This document shows, piece by piece, positions 1 to 6,357 of a DNA stretch of 11,789 nt. The DNA is from Elusimicrobiota bacterium (GTDB lineage Bacteria > CG03 > SLGR01). The notes beneath the pieces are model-generated. The model had not been told where the DNA came from. It did not search any database and worked only from the letters and a program-made list of their open reading frames with translations. Made by a program: the position numbers and the translations under genes. The first letter of the stretch is position 1, and each line of letters opens with the position of its first letter. The DNA lies in the NCBI GenBank assembly GCA_012511615.1, contig JAAZFS010000161.1, forward strand, positions 1-11,789, written 5' to 3'.

Positions 1-1
1 G

Positions 2-157
2 GGCGGAGGCTCTGACGTCTCTCAAAGGTATGGGGCCAGAGGGATACCTACATTTGTTATTATGGATGCTGAGGGAAAAATTCTTATTTCCCGCTCTGGA
101 TTTGCGCCCCCTCTCTATGAAGATTGGACGAGTATACTGGAAAGCCAGCTTAAGTAG
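2..157 (+). CDS. Thioredoxin-fold protein, C-terminal fragment
   Basis: This is the last 51 codons of a gene that begins before the window, read in the frame ending at TAG 155-157. The fragment has the second half of a thioredoxin fold. The residues YGARGIPTFV hold the cis-proline loop (Pro at fragment residue 16), followed by a strand-turn-strand (VIMDAEGKILI) and a closing amphipathic helix (LYEDWTSILESQL). The pattern resembles thioredoxin-like or DsbD C-terminal-like proteins, which reduce or isomerise disulfides or handle redox partners. The CxxC active site would lie upstream and cannot be seen, so activity is unproven. It ends 49 bp before the copper ATPase on the same strand. A shared role in metal or thiol handling is possible but is only inferred from position. 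Confidence 0.72.
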   Translation, partial: GGGSDVSQRYGARGIPTFVIMDAEGKILISRSGFAPPLYEDWTSILESQLK

Positions 158-206
158 TTCCTAAATCCGGCTCATATAAAACAAAAAACATAGAAATAAA
201 AAATAA

Positions 207-2648
207 ATGAATACAAGCTCGTTAAAGATTAGTGGAATGCGCTGTGCAAGTTGTGCTCAGGCAATTGAAAACTCCCTGAATAAACTTGATGGGGTGAAGT
301 CAGCTTCTCTCAATTATGCTGCGGAAAAAGCTTTGATAGAATATGATCCCAAAAAAATCTCTGTAGAAGATTTAATAAAAGCAGTGGAGGATGCCGGATA
401 CAGCGTAATAAAAGATATCTTGCGCAGATCATTTTCCGTCCAAGGTATGACCTGTGCCTCCTGTGCACTTACAATAGAGGGAGTTTTGAAGAAAATGGAG
501 GGTGTAGAGGATGCAGTCCTTAATTTTGCGACTGAAAAGGTTCTCGTTATCTATGATCCAAACAAGGTAAGTGTAGAGGATATAATCAAAGAAGTGGCCA
601 CAACCGGATACATACTGCTGAATCCAGAATTTTTAACAGAAGAAGAAGAACCTGCGGAAGTTATTGCTGTACTTGAGGCAAAAAATAGGATGCTACTGGC
701 ATGGAAACTGAACGTTATATTGATGCTTATAATGTTTGTTCCTACAATTTTTTCTTTATCTAATAGCATGAATCTTCTTATTGGTATTGTTATGCTAGTT
801 TTGGCCGCTTTAGTGATTTTTGTTCCGGGATATCCGACTTTTAAATCCGCCTTTGGAAGTCTCCGCCGCCTGAATGCCAATATGGATCTTTTAATCGCGC
901 TTGGTACTCTTTCTGCTCTATCTTTGGGGGTGGTTTCATTGTTTATAGCGGTTGGGAGTTTTACCAGTGTCGCTGCTATGATAATGACTTTTCATCTCAC
1001 AGGAAGATACATTGAGACAAGGGCCAAGGGTCGTGCATCGGAGGCTATAAAGAAGCTTCTGGAGCTGGGAGCCAAAAATGCCAGGATCCTGAGGGATTCA
1101 ATTGAGGTGGAAATTCCTGCAGAAGAACTTATAGTCGGCGATATTATGGTAATTCGGCCTGGAGAGAAAATCCCCACTGACGGTATAATTATTGAAGGTG
1201 AAAGTGCTGTGGATGAATCTATGGCAACGGGAGAGTCTATCCCTGTCGAAAAGAAAAAAGGCGAAAAAGTGATAGGGGCTACAATCAACCAGATGGGGCT
1301 TCTTCAGGTTAAGGTGACTTCAACAGGAAAAGAGACCTTTCTTGCAAAAGTTATTCAAATGGTAGAAGAGGCGCAAGGGTCAAAAGTTCCTATCCAAGAG
1401 TTTGCAGATAAGGTAACAGCTTATTTTGTTCCAGCGGTGCTTATCATTTCAGCATGTACTTTTATATTGTGGTTTATATTCCCAGACTTCTTTATTTCTG
1501 TGGCCCAATATGCTTCCCATTATCTTCCTTGGGTGAATACGGAACTTGGCTTGTTCTCCCGCGCCGCCTTTGCCTCGGTAACAGTGTTAGTAATAGCTTG
1601 TCCTTGTGCCTTGGGACTTGCGACTCCTACTGCCTTAATGGTGGGTACCGGTCTTGGGGCAGAGAACGGTGTATTGATAAGAAGCGGAGAGGCAATCCAG
1701 ATAATGAAGGACGTTTCAGTAGTGGTTTTTGATAAGACAGGCACTCTAACAGAAGGGTCCCCCAGAGTAACTGACCTGTATGCTCTAAATAATACAAAAG
1801 AAGAGGATCTGATAGAGTATGCGGCCTCTATCGAGAGCGGAAGCGAACATCCCCTAGCTAAAGCCATACTTGGCTATGCCTCAGATAGGAAGGTTAAGTA
1901 TTCCAGCCCAGATAAATTTAAGGTTGTCACTGGCCGAGGAGCAGAGGGAGAGGTTGGTGGAAAAAAAGTTTTAGTTGGTTCTGCAGGATACCTTTCTCCT
2001 TATATGACTGAAGATGCTGACAAAATATTTAAAAAATTGCAGGATGCTGGAAAGACTGTAGTTGGTATTGGCTTAGATGAAAATATAATAGGAGTATTTG
2101 GTATAGCAGACCAAATTAAAGAAAATGCCTCTCAGGTAATAGGGGAGCTCAAGAGCATGAAAATAGAGAGTCTACTTCTTACCGGAGATAATCGGCGGAC
2201 TGCAGAGGCCATAGCCAGTCAGGCAGGTATAGATAGAGTTTTTTCGGAAGTTATGCCTGATGATAAGTCTGATGTCATTAAAAGTCTTCAAAGAGAAGGG
2301 GAGACTGTCGTTATGGTTGGCGATGGTATAAATGATGCGCCGGCCTTGGCAGTAAGTGATTGCGGAATAGCTCTTGGAACTGGTACGGATGTTGCAATTG
2401 AAGCGGCGGATATAACTCTTGTGAGCGGCGACCTCTCTGGAGTTATAAAGGCCCTGAAATTATCCCGTGCAACTTTTAGAAAAATCTGGCAGAATCTTGC
2501 CTGGGCCTACGTTTACAATGTAATTGTGATTCCTGTAGCGGTTCTAGGACTACTTCATCCGGTAATAGGGGTCTCAACTATGGCTCTAAGCTCGATATCG
2601 GTCGTCACTAATGCAACAAGACTGAAAAAACTTGACCTCTCCGATTAA
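207..2648 (+). CDS. copA: Cu(I)-exporting P1B-type ATPase CopA
   Basis: This 813-residue heavy-metal P-type ATPase exports monovalent copper (possibly silver) from the cytoplasm, using ATP. Two N-terminal HMA metal-binding domains carry GMRCASC (residues 10-16) and GMTCASC (80-86). The core follows in family order: actuator TGES (341-344), the membrane Cys-Pro-Cys metal site (465-467), phosphorylation motif DKTGT (Asp509), the P1B nucleotide-binding His-Pro (548-549), TGDN (659-662) and the hinge GDGINDAP (705-712). Tyr770-Asn771 and the MxxSS motif (792-796) in the last two membrane helices match the Cu(I) subgroup. The length is normal and the frame intact. The ATG at 207 has no clear Shine-Dalgarno sequence, only A-rich DNA, but starting there places the first HMA domain correctly. 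No CsoR or CueR regulator or copper chaperone gene is adjacent. Family and metal are secure; the exact physiological role is inferred. Confidence 0.96.
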   Translation: MNTSSLKISGMRCASCAQAIENSLNKLDGVKSASLNYAAEKALIEYDPKKISVEDLIKAVEDAGYSVIKDILRRSFSVQGMTCASCALTIEGVLKKMEGVEDAVLNFATEKVLVIYDPNKVSVEDIIKEVATTGYILLNPEFLTEEEEPAEVIAVLEAKNRMLLAWKLNVILMLIMFVPTIFSLSNSMNLLIGIVMLVLAALVIFVPGYPTFKSAFGSLRRLNANMDLLIALGTLSALSLGVVSLFIAVGSFTSVAAMIMTFHLTGRYIETRAKGRASEAIKKLLELGAKNARILRDSIEVEIPAEELIVGDIMVIRPGEKIPTDGIIIEGESAVDESMATGESIPVEKKKGEKVIGATINQMGLLQVKVTSTGKETFLAKVIQMVEEAQGSKVPIQEFADKVTAYFVPAVLIISACTFILWFIFPDFFISVAQYASHYLPWVNTELGLFSRAAFASVTVLVIACPCALGLATPTALMVGTGLGAENGVLIRSGEAIQIMKDVSVVVFDKTGTLTEGSPRVTDLYALNNTKEEDLIEYAASIESGSEHPLAKAILGYASDRKVKYSSPDKFKVVTGRGAEGEVGGKKVLVGSAGYLSPYMTEDADKIFKKLQDAGKTVVGIGLDENIIGVFGIADQIKENASQVIGELKSMKIESLLLTGDNRRTAEAIASQAGIDRVFSEVMPDDKSDVIKSLQREGETVVMVGDGINDAPALAVSDCGIALGTGTDVAIEAADITLVSGDLSGVIKALKLSRATFRKIWQNLAWAYVYNVIVIPVAVLGLLHPVIGVSTMALSSISVVTNATRLKKLDLSD

Positions 2649-2854
2649 AATGTAAATTATATCTTTAAAGTCATCTAAAATTATCCATAGATTACACATT
2701 AGATTAAAACAAAAAATTAGAATTTCAAGAGAAAACTGAGTGAAAATATTTGATATTATTTAACTAAGGGCAAATTTCATAAAAAATTTTAAAAGAGTTG
2801 GGGGTAGGATATAGAGTGGGAAACCCTAAAATAAGTATGAATAGGAGTAAAAAA
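2649..2854. other. AT-rich intergenic stretch
   Basis: These 206 bases between copA and the DsrE-like gene are strongly A+T rich. I see no coding pattern, no GC-rich terminator hairpin and no convincing promoter pair. A TTGATA at 2750-2755 has no acceptable -10 box at normal spacing. An in-frame TTG at 2798 and an ATG at 2837 could extend the next gene, but neither has a ribosome binding site. The stretch shares its composition with the downstream small gene, so the two may have arrived together. Confidence 0.5.
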
Positions 2855-3193
2855 ATGAGTAAAATTTTATTTTATGCAATAACTGGCGAAAAGATGTGTT
2901 TTCAGCATATTCTATTTAATGCCTTAGATTTACATAAGCAAGGTGATGAGGTGAAAATAATCTTCGAAGGTGCCTCTGTAAAATTAGTAAATGTATTTGA
3001 AAAGGAAGCAAATAAATTTTATTTAGAAGCAAAAGCAGCAGGAATAATAGCAGGGATATGCTTGGCTTGTTCAAAAGTAATGCAAGTCTACGAAGAAAAC
3101 TTAGCATCAGGTTTGGAAATGTTAGGTGATATGGTAGGTCATGCTGGTATGAAAGAATATATCAATGAAGGATATCAAGTAATAAGCATGTAA
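2855..3193 (+). CDS. DsrE-like small cytoplasmic protein
   Basis: This is a 112-residue protein without signal peptide or membrane segments. It begins with a beta strand and glycine turn (KILFYAITGE), alternates helices and strands (DEVKIIFEGA), and ends in a conserved-looking segment (GYQVISM). This layout resembles the DsrE/DsrF-like fold, whose members include sulfur-relay proteins and many of unknown job. Cysteines are at 15, 69 and 72. The last two form CLAC (CxxC), which could bind metal or act in thiol chemistry, but this is inference. The start at ATG 2855 is chosen for the AGGAG at 2843-2847, 7 bases upstream; earlier in-frame TTG 2798 and ATG 2837 lack such a site. The gene is visibly more AT-rich than copA or hisF, with many AAA, GAA, TTA and ATA codons, a hint of separate origin. 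Its substrate is unknown. Confidence 0.75.
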   Translation: MSKILFYAITGEKMCFQHILFNALDLHKQGDEVKIIFEGASVKLVNVFEKEANKFYLEAKAAGIIAGICLACSKVMQVYEENLASGLEMLGDMVGHAGMKEYINEGYQVISM

Positions 3194-3203
3194 GTTAAAA
3201 ATA

Positions 3204-3224
3204 TTCTTTTAGAGGTTCTTTTAG
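3204..3224 (+). repeat. Short direct repeat TTCTTTTAG x2
   Basis: The nine bases TTCTTTTAG occur at 3204-3212 and again at 3216-3224, with a 12-base period, in the 76 bp gap between the DsrE-like gene and hisF. A TATAAA follows at 3227-3232, but the DNA 17 bases upstream of it is a poor -35 box. The repeat might be a regulatory site for hisF or chance in AT-rich DNA. Confidence 0.3.
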
Positions 3225-3269
3225 CTTATAAAAAATGTAGAAAAAAATCAGTTGGATTAAGGTTAGTTT

Positions 3270-4040
3270 ATGGATAAAATTATTAAAATAATGCCCTGTC
3301 TTGATATAAAAGACGGACAGGTTGTAAAGGGAGTAAAATTTGAGAATCTCCGCAGTGCCGGCGATCCAGTGGAAAATGCAGCTTTTTATGATAGAGAAGG
3401 TGCTGACGAATTGGCTATGCTAGATATAGCTGCAACGCTTGAGGGAAGAAAAAACCAGCTTGAGTGGGTTAGGAAGGTTGCCTCTGTCATAAATATACCC
3501 CTTACTGTGGGAGGAGGAATTAGTTCTTTAAAAGATATTGAGGAAGTTCTTGAGGCCGGGGCCTCGAAGATTTCAGTAAATAGTGCTGCCCTTAAAAATC
3601 CTAATCTTATAGATGAAGCGGCCGCTCGCTTCGGAGAAAACATCATTACTCTTGCGATAGATGGAATGAGAAACGAAAGCATGGATTCAGGTTTTGAAGT
3701 CGTAAGTTCTGGGGGTAGAAAGAAGGCCGGTCTTGATGCAAAAAAGTGGGCGCGTGAGGGCGAGAATCGCGGAGCAGGGACTCTGCTTCTCACCAGTATG
3801 GATGGTGACGGCACAAAACAAGGATATGATATAGAATTTATAAAACTCATCTCATCTGGAAGCACTATCCCAGTGATAGCCTCGGGCGGTGCTGGGGAAC
3901 TTGAGGACTTTTATGAGGGGGTCGCTGGCGGTGGAGCCAGTATTCTTTTGGCGGCCTCTGTCTTTCACTTCAGAACACTCAGCATAAGAGAAGTTAAACT
4001 TTATCTAAAAGAAAAAGGTCTTAAAGTAGAGAGAGTCTGA
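3270..4040 (+). CDS. hisF: Imidazole glycerol phosphate synthase, cyclase subunit HisF
   Basis: HisF takes ammonia from the glutaminase HisH and, with PRFAR, forms imidazole glycerol phosphate (histidine pathway) and AICAR (returned to purine synthesis). The 256-residue protein is a full-length (beta/alpha)8 barrel. Family hallmarks are PCLDIKDG with catalytic Asp12, a lysine at 20, GDPVE (31-35), the phosphate-binding loop VGGGI (80-84), SVNSAA (102-107), catalytic Asp131 in the AID segment, LLTSMDGDGTKQGYD (173-187), and the second phosphate site ASGGAG (204-209). A weak AAGG at 3259-3262 precedes the ATG. The gene stands alone: no hisH, hisA or hisI is nearby, although HisF needs HisH for glutamine-dependent activity. 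All catalytic residues are present, so it should be the true enzyme with partners elsewhere. It shares the PRPP economy with prs, but operon linkage is unlikely. Confidence 0.95.
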   Translation: MDKIIKIMPCLDIKDGQVVKGVKFENLRSAGDPVENAAFYDREGADELAMLDIAATLEGRKNQLEWVRKVASVINIPLTVGGGISSLKDIEEVLEAGASKISVNSAALKNPNLIDEAAARFGENIITLAIDGMRNESMDSGFEVVSSGGRKKAGLDAKKWAREGENRGAGTLLLTSMDGDGTKQGYDIEFIKLISSGSTIPVIASGGAGELEDFYEGVAGGGASILLAASVFHFRTLSIREVKLYLKEKGLKVERV

Positions 4041-4051
4041 TTTTAGCAAAG

Positions 4052-4072
4052 TCAAAAATTTTTGATGCATCA
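4052..4072. repeat. Two overlapping palindromes upstream of the murein enzyme gene
   Basis: TCAAAAATTTTTGA (4052-4065) and TGATGCATCA (4063-4072) are both perfect inverted repeats that overlap by three bases. They lie in the 48 bp between hisF and the next gene, 16 bases before its start. They could be a protein-binding operator. The first could also be a weak A/T-only hairpin, but it lacks the GC stem of an intrinsic terminator. No function can be assigned. Confidence 0.35.
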
Positions 4073-4088
4073 GTGAAGAAATCAATTA

Positions 4089-5432
4089 ATGAGAAAAAAA
4101 TCAAAAATTCAAAGAAAAAGATTTAAAATTATTTGGGCTTCCGTTATTGCATTAGCCACCCTATTTTCCAGTCTATCTGCTGGACCTAAGGTAAAGTTGA
4201 TGGGATCGACTGAGCCTGGTGGTATTCTTATCGGTTATGCTCCTGGTGCTAGAAGGGTTATGTATGGGGGAGATACAATCCCGGTGGATGAAGGTGTTTT
4301 TACAATAGGTTTTGACCGTGATGATACTGGTGAAAAGCGTCTTTTAGTCAGATTCAGGGATGGGAGTAGCTTAGAGAAGGTAATAGAGCTTTCCAAGAGA
4401 GAGTATAGGGAGCAGCACATAAGAGGCTTGGAGAGTCGGTATGTGACTCCTGCTGGCGAGGATCTTGAGCGTACCAAACGGGAACGTGAAATTTTTCGTC
4501 GGGCCCAGGAAGAAGCTTTTAAAACCGAAAAGGCATATTATAAGGTCGGCTTTATGCGTCCAGTTTCTGGCGGTCGGCTTACTAGCGTATTTGGAAGTGT
4601 CAGGATACTGAATAATCGCCCAGGCAATCCTCATAACGGGATAGATATTGCCCTTCCTGTAGGAAGCCCGGTTTATGCCATGAGTGATGGGATAGTCCAA
4701 CTGACCGGGGATTTTTTGTTCAGTGGAAAATTTGTCATGCTCAGTCATGGGCATGGTCTTATCTCACTTTATCTACACTTAGATGATATTGAGGTAAATG
4801 ATGGGGATAAAGTCTCCTTAGGAGACAAAATAGGGGAAGTAGGGATGACAGGTCGGGCTACTGGACCCCATCTTCACTGGGGGGTTCAATGGGGGAGAAG
4901 AAGAATAGATCCCGCCCTTCTGGTTAAGGGGGCTCCTTTTATTCCCCTTGGAAAGAGAATAGAAGTTTCAGTTAGAGAACAAAAGTTATATTTTTATCAA
5001 GGTAAAAAACTCTTGAAGGAATATCCAGTTTCTACAGCCGCACGTGGAGTTGGGAACCGTTCTGGATCAAATAGGACGCCTCTCGGTCTCCATAAAATTT
5101 CCCATAAAATTGGTCAGGATGCTCCCCGAGGAACGGTCTTTGTGGGACGAGTTGATACGGGGCGGATAGCAGAAATCTACACCGAACCCATAAATCTTCC
5201 CGATGATGCCATTACCAGCAGGATTCTTCGACTTGAAGGCCTGGAGCCAGGCGTCAATAAGGGGGGAAATATCGATACTTTTAGTCGTTATATCTATATT
5301 CATGGGACCCAGGAGGAAGGTCTAATTGGAAGTCCAGCTTCAAAGGGTTGTGTTAGGATGAAGAATGATGATTTAATAGAACTTTTTGAGCTGGTGGAGG
5401 CTGGGACTCCTGTGTATATTTCGTCCGAATAA
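4089..5432 (+). CDS. Exported murein enzyme: M23 endopeptidase fused to YkuD L,D-transpeptidase
   Basis: This 447-residue protein carries two peptidoglycan-active domains. A basic N-terminus followed by a hydrophobic stretch (14-30) is a signal peptide, with possible cleavage near residue 30, or a membrane anchor. A beta-rich region follows (about 35-105, with GFDRD), of a type seen before M23 domains in many diderm bacteria, then a charged helix (about 100-148). The M23/LytM domain (about 155-280) has His182-x3-Asp186, His230 and His261-x-His263, the complete zinc and catalytic set. The YkuD domain (about 288-446) has His405-Gly-Thr and SKGCVRM with catalytic Cys421. M23 enzymes cut stem-peptide cross-links; YkuD enzymes make 3-3 cross-links or attach proteins to murein. 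The fusion implies coupled cutting and re-linking in the periplasm (inference). The ATG has only a weak GAAGAA upstream. Both active sites look intact. Confidence 0.93.
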   Translation: MRKKSKIQRKRFKIIWASVIALATLFSSLSAGPKVKLMGSTEPGGILIGYAPGARRVMYGGDTIPVDEGVFTIGFDRDDTGEKRLLVRFRDGSSLEKVIELSKREYREQHIRGLESRYVTPAGEDLERTKREREIFRRAQEEAFKTEKAYYKVGFMRPVSGGRLTSVFGSVRILNNRPGNPHNGIDIALPVGSPVYAMSDGIVQLTGDFLFSGKFVMLSHGHGLISLYLHLDDIEVNDGDKVSLGDKIGEVGMTGRATGPHLHWGVQWGRRRIDPALLVKGAPFIPLGKRIEVSVREQKLYFYQGKKLLKEYPVSTAARGVGNRSGSNRTPLGLHKISHKIGQDAPRGTVFVGRVDTGRIAEIYTEPINLPDDAITSRILRLEGLEPGVNKGGNIDTFSRYIYIHGTQEEGLIGSPASKGCVRMKNDDLIELFELVEAGTPVYISSE

Positions 5433-5565
5433 GTTTATGATAAAATCGAGGTTTATAGCCTGCAATTAATTTGATTTGTCGGACTTTAATTGTATGCTTG
5501 GCTTTCTCTAGAAGCAAAAGTATCTCCAGCAAAAGAAACACAGCTAATTGCTTAATTATCCCGGA
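5433..5565. other. Intergenic region before the glmU promoter
   Basis: This holds no credible gene and no GC-rich terminator. An AT-rich inverted repeat, CAATTAA (5463-5469) with TTAATTG (5486-5492), could form a weak hairpin with a 16-base loop. A reverse-strand open frame across this region is not supported by any recognisable protein pattern. Confidence 0.45.
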
Positions 5566-5594
5566 TTGAATAATTATTATTTCTTTTATATAAT
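5566..5594 (+). promoter_or_regulatory. Sigma70-type promoter of the glmU-prs-rplY-pth unit
   Basis: TTGAAT at 5566-5571 is followed by a 17-base spacer and a perfect TATAAT at 5589-5594. Transcription would start near 5601, giving a short leader of about 27 bases that contains the GAGG ribosome binding site at 5619-5622. Position, spacing and orientation fit the start of the housekeeping operon. Expression is predicted from sequence only. Confidence 0.75.
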
Positions 5595-5627
5595 CAAAAT
5601 TCAATTCTGCCGGAAAACGAGGTGTTG

Positions 5628-6356
5628 ATGAGTCTTTACAGTTATGTAATAATGGCGGGGGGAAGAGGAGTTAGGATGGGATCTGAAATCCCAAAGCCTC
5701 TTAGAAAGATTGATGGCAGAACTATGCTTGAATATTCTGTTTCGTCAGTTAGGAAAGCTGGTGACGAAAAGATAGTTGTGGTGGCCGGAAACAGTGAAGT
5801 TGGGGCTATGGCCTGTTAGCTGAACTGCGAAACCGCCTGGCAAAGGGAGCCGCTCGGGACGGCTGATGCCCTGAAAAAAGCCCTCCCCTTATGCTATTCT
5901 GAGGGGAGAGTACTAGTCACTTGTGTGGATATACCGCTTGTAACTGCTGAAATTTTTAATAAGCTATCCGCAGTGCACGAACAGGAAGAGAATTATCTGA
6001 CAATTCTTTCAGCAGAGGTGCCTGATGCTTACGGTTATGGAAGAATAATCAAGGCAGATGGCCGTGTAATAGGCATAGTGGAAGAGGCTGAGGCTTCATC
6101 TGAAGAGAAAAAAATCCGGCGTGTGAATAGTGGAGTCTATTGTATGGAGCGCTTAGGGCTTGAAGGATATCTTGCAGAGATTGAAAAATCTCCTGTAAAA
6201 GAGGAATATTACCTGACGGATCTGATAGGTATCCTGGTAGAGTCTGGAGAGAGAGTAGGGGAAACTTCCTGTGATTGGCGTTATGTTCGGGGGGTAAATA
6301 CGCCTAAGCAGCTTGAAGAGGCCTCCGAATTACTGAAAAGTATTGGAAGGAAATAG
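5628..6356 (+). pseudogene. glmU: GlmU-type uridylyltransferase domain interrupted by an in-frame TAG
   Basis: Read through, this 242-codon frame matches the N-terminal (uridylyltransferase) half of GlmU, which makes UDP-GlcNAc and PPi from UTP and GlcNAc-1-phosphate for murein and LPS. Visible family features are AGGRGVRM (10-17, with Val where Thr is usual), Lys23, QREPLGTADA (72-81), Asp101 in VDIPL, GYGRI (136-140), the glutamates at 152-153, Asn167 in VNSG, EEYYLTD (192-198) and Asn224 in GVN. The aspartate and final asparagine are the expected Mg2+ ligands. Codon 64 is TAG (5817-5819), in a poorly conserved linker, and the frame does not change across it. The C-terminal acetyltransferase repeat domain is absent; full GlmU is about 450 residues. 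ATG 5628 is supported by GAGG at 5619-5622. The gene may be a recent nonsense allele, a sequencing error, or read through. Its place before prs-rplY-pth supports the glmU identity. Confidence 0.82.
5817..5819 (+). other. In-frame amber codon within glmU
   Basis: The reading frame opened at 5628 meets TAG here and then continues in the same frame to TAG 6354-6356 with conserved GlmU residues from codon 72 onward. The next possible start in frame is GTG 5925, which falls inside the strand carrying the metal-binding aspartate. Independent translation of the downstream part would therefore not give a whole domain. TAG also ends the thioredoxin-like gene, rplY and ssb, so it is not generally reassigned. 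Confidence 0.85.
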
Positions 6357-6357
6357 A

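Noticed and set aside
158..206. Promoter for copA with TATAAA at 175-180
   Set aside because: The DNA 17 bases upstream bears no resemblance to a -35 box.
2750..2780. Promoter with TTGATA at 2750-2755
   Set aside because: No acceptable -10 sequence lies 16-18 bases downstream.
2798..2854. Longer start for the DsrE-like gene (TTG 2798 or ATG 2837)
   Set aside because: Neither has a ribosome binding site, and the added residues do not fit the fold. ATG 2855 has AGGAG at good spacing.
3386..3865. Reverse-strand open frame opposite hisF
   Set aside because: It is a low-complexity, Ser/Pro-rich shadow of a conserved gene, with no ribosome binding site noticed.
5817..5819. Genome-wide reassignment of TAG to an amino acid
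   Set aside because: TAG ends the thioredoxin-like gene, the glmU frame, rplY and ssb at the expected places.
5925..6356. Downstream half of glmU as an independent gene from GTG 5925
   Set aside because: The first in-frame start after the stop lies inside the metal-binding strand, has no ribosome binding site, and would leave out the nucleotide-binding loop.
6343..6357. Upstream TTG start for prs
   Set aside because: It overlaps the end of glmU and lies before the GGAAGGA site. Prs proteins begin near the ATG at 6358.
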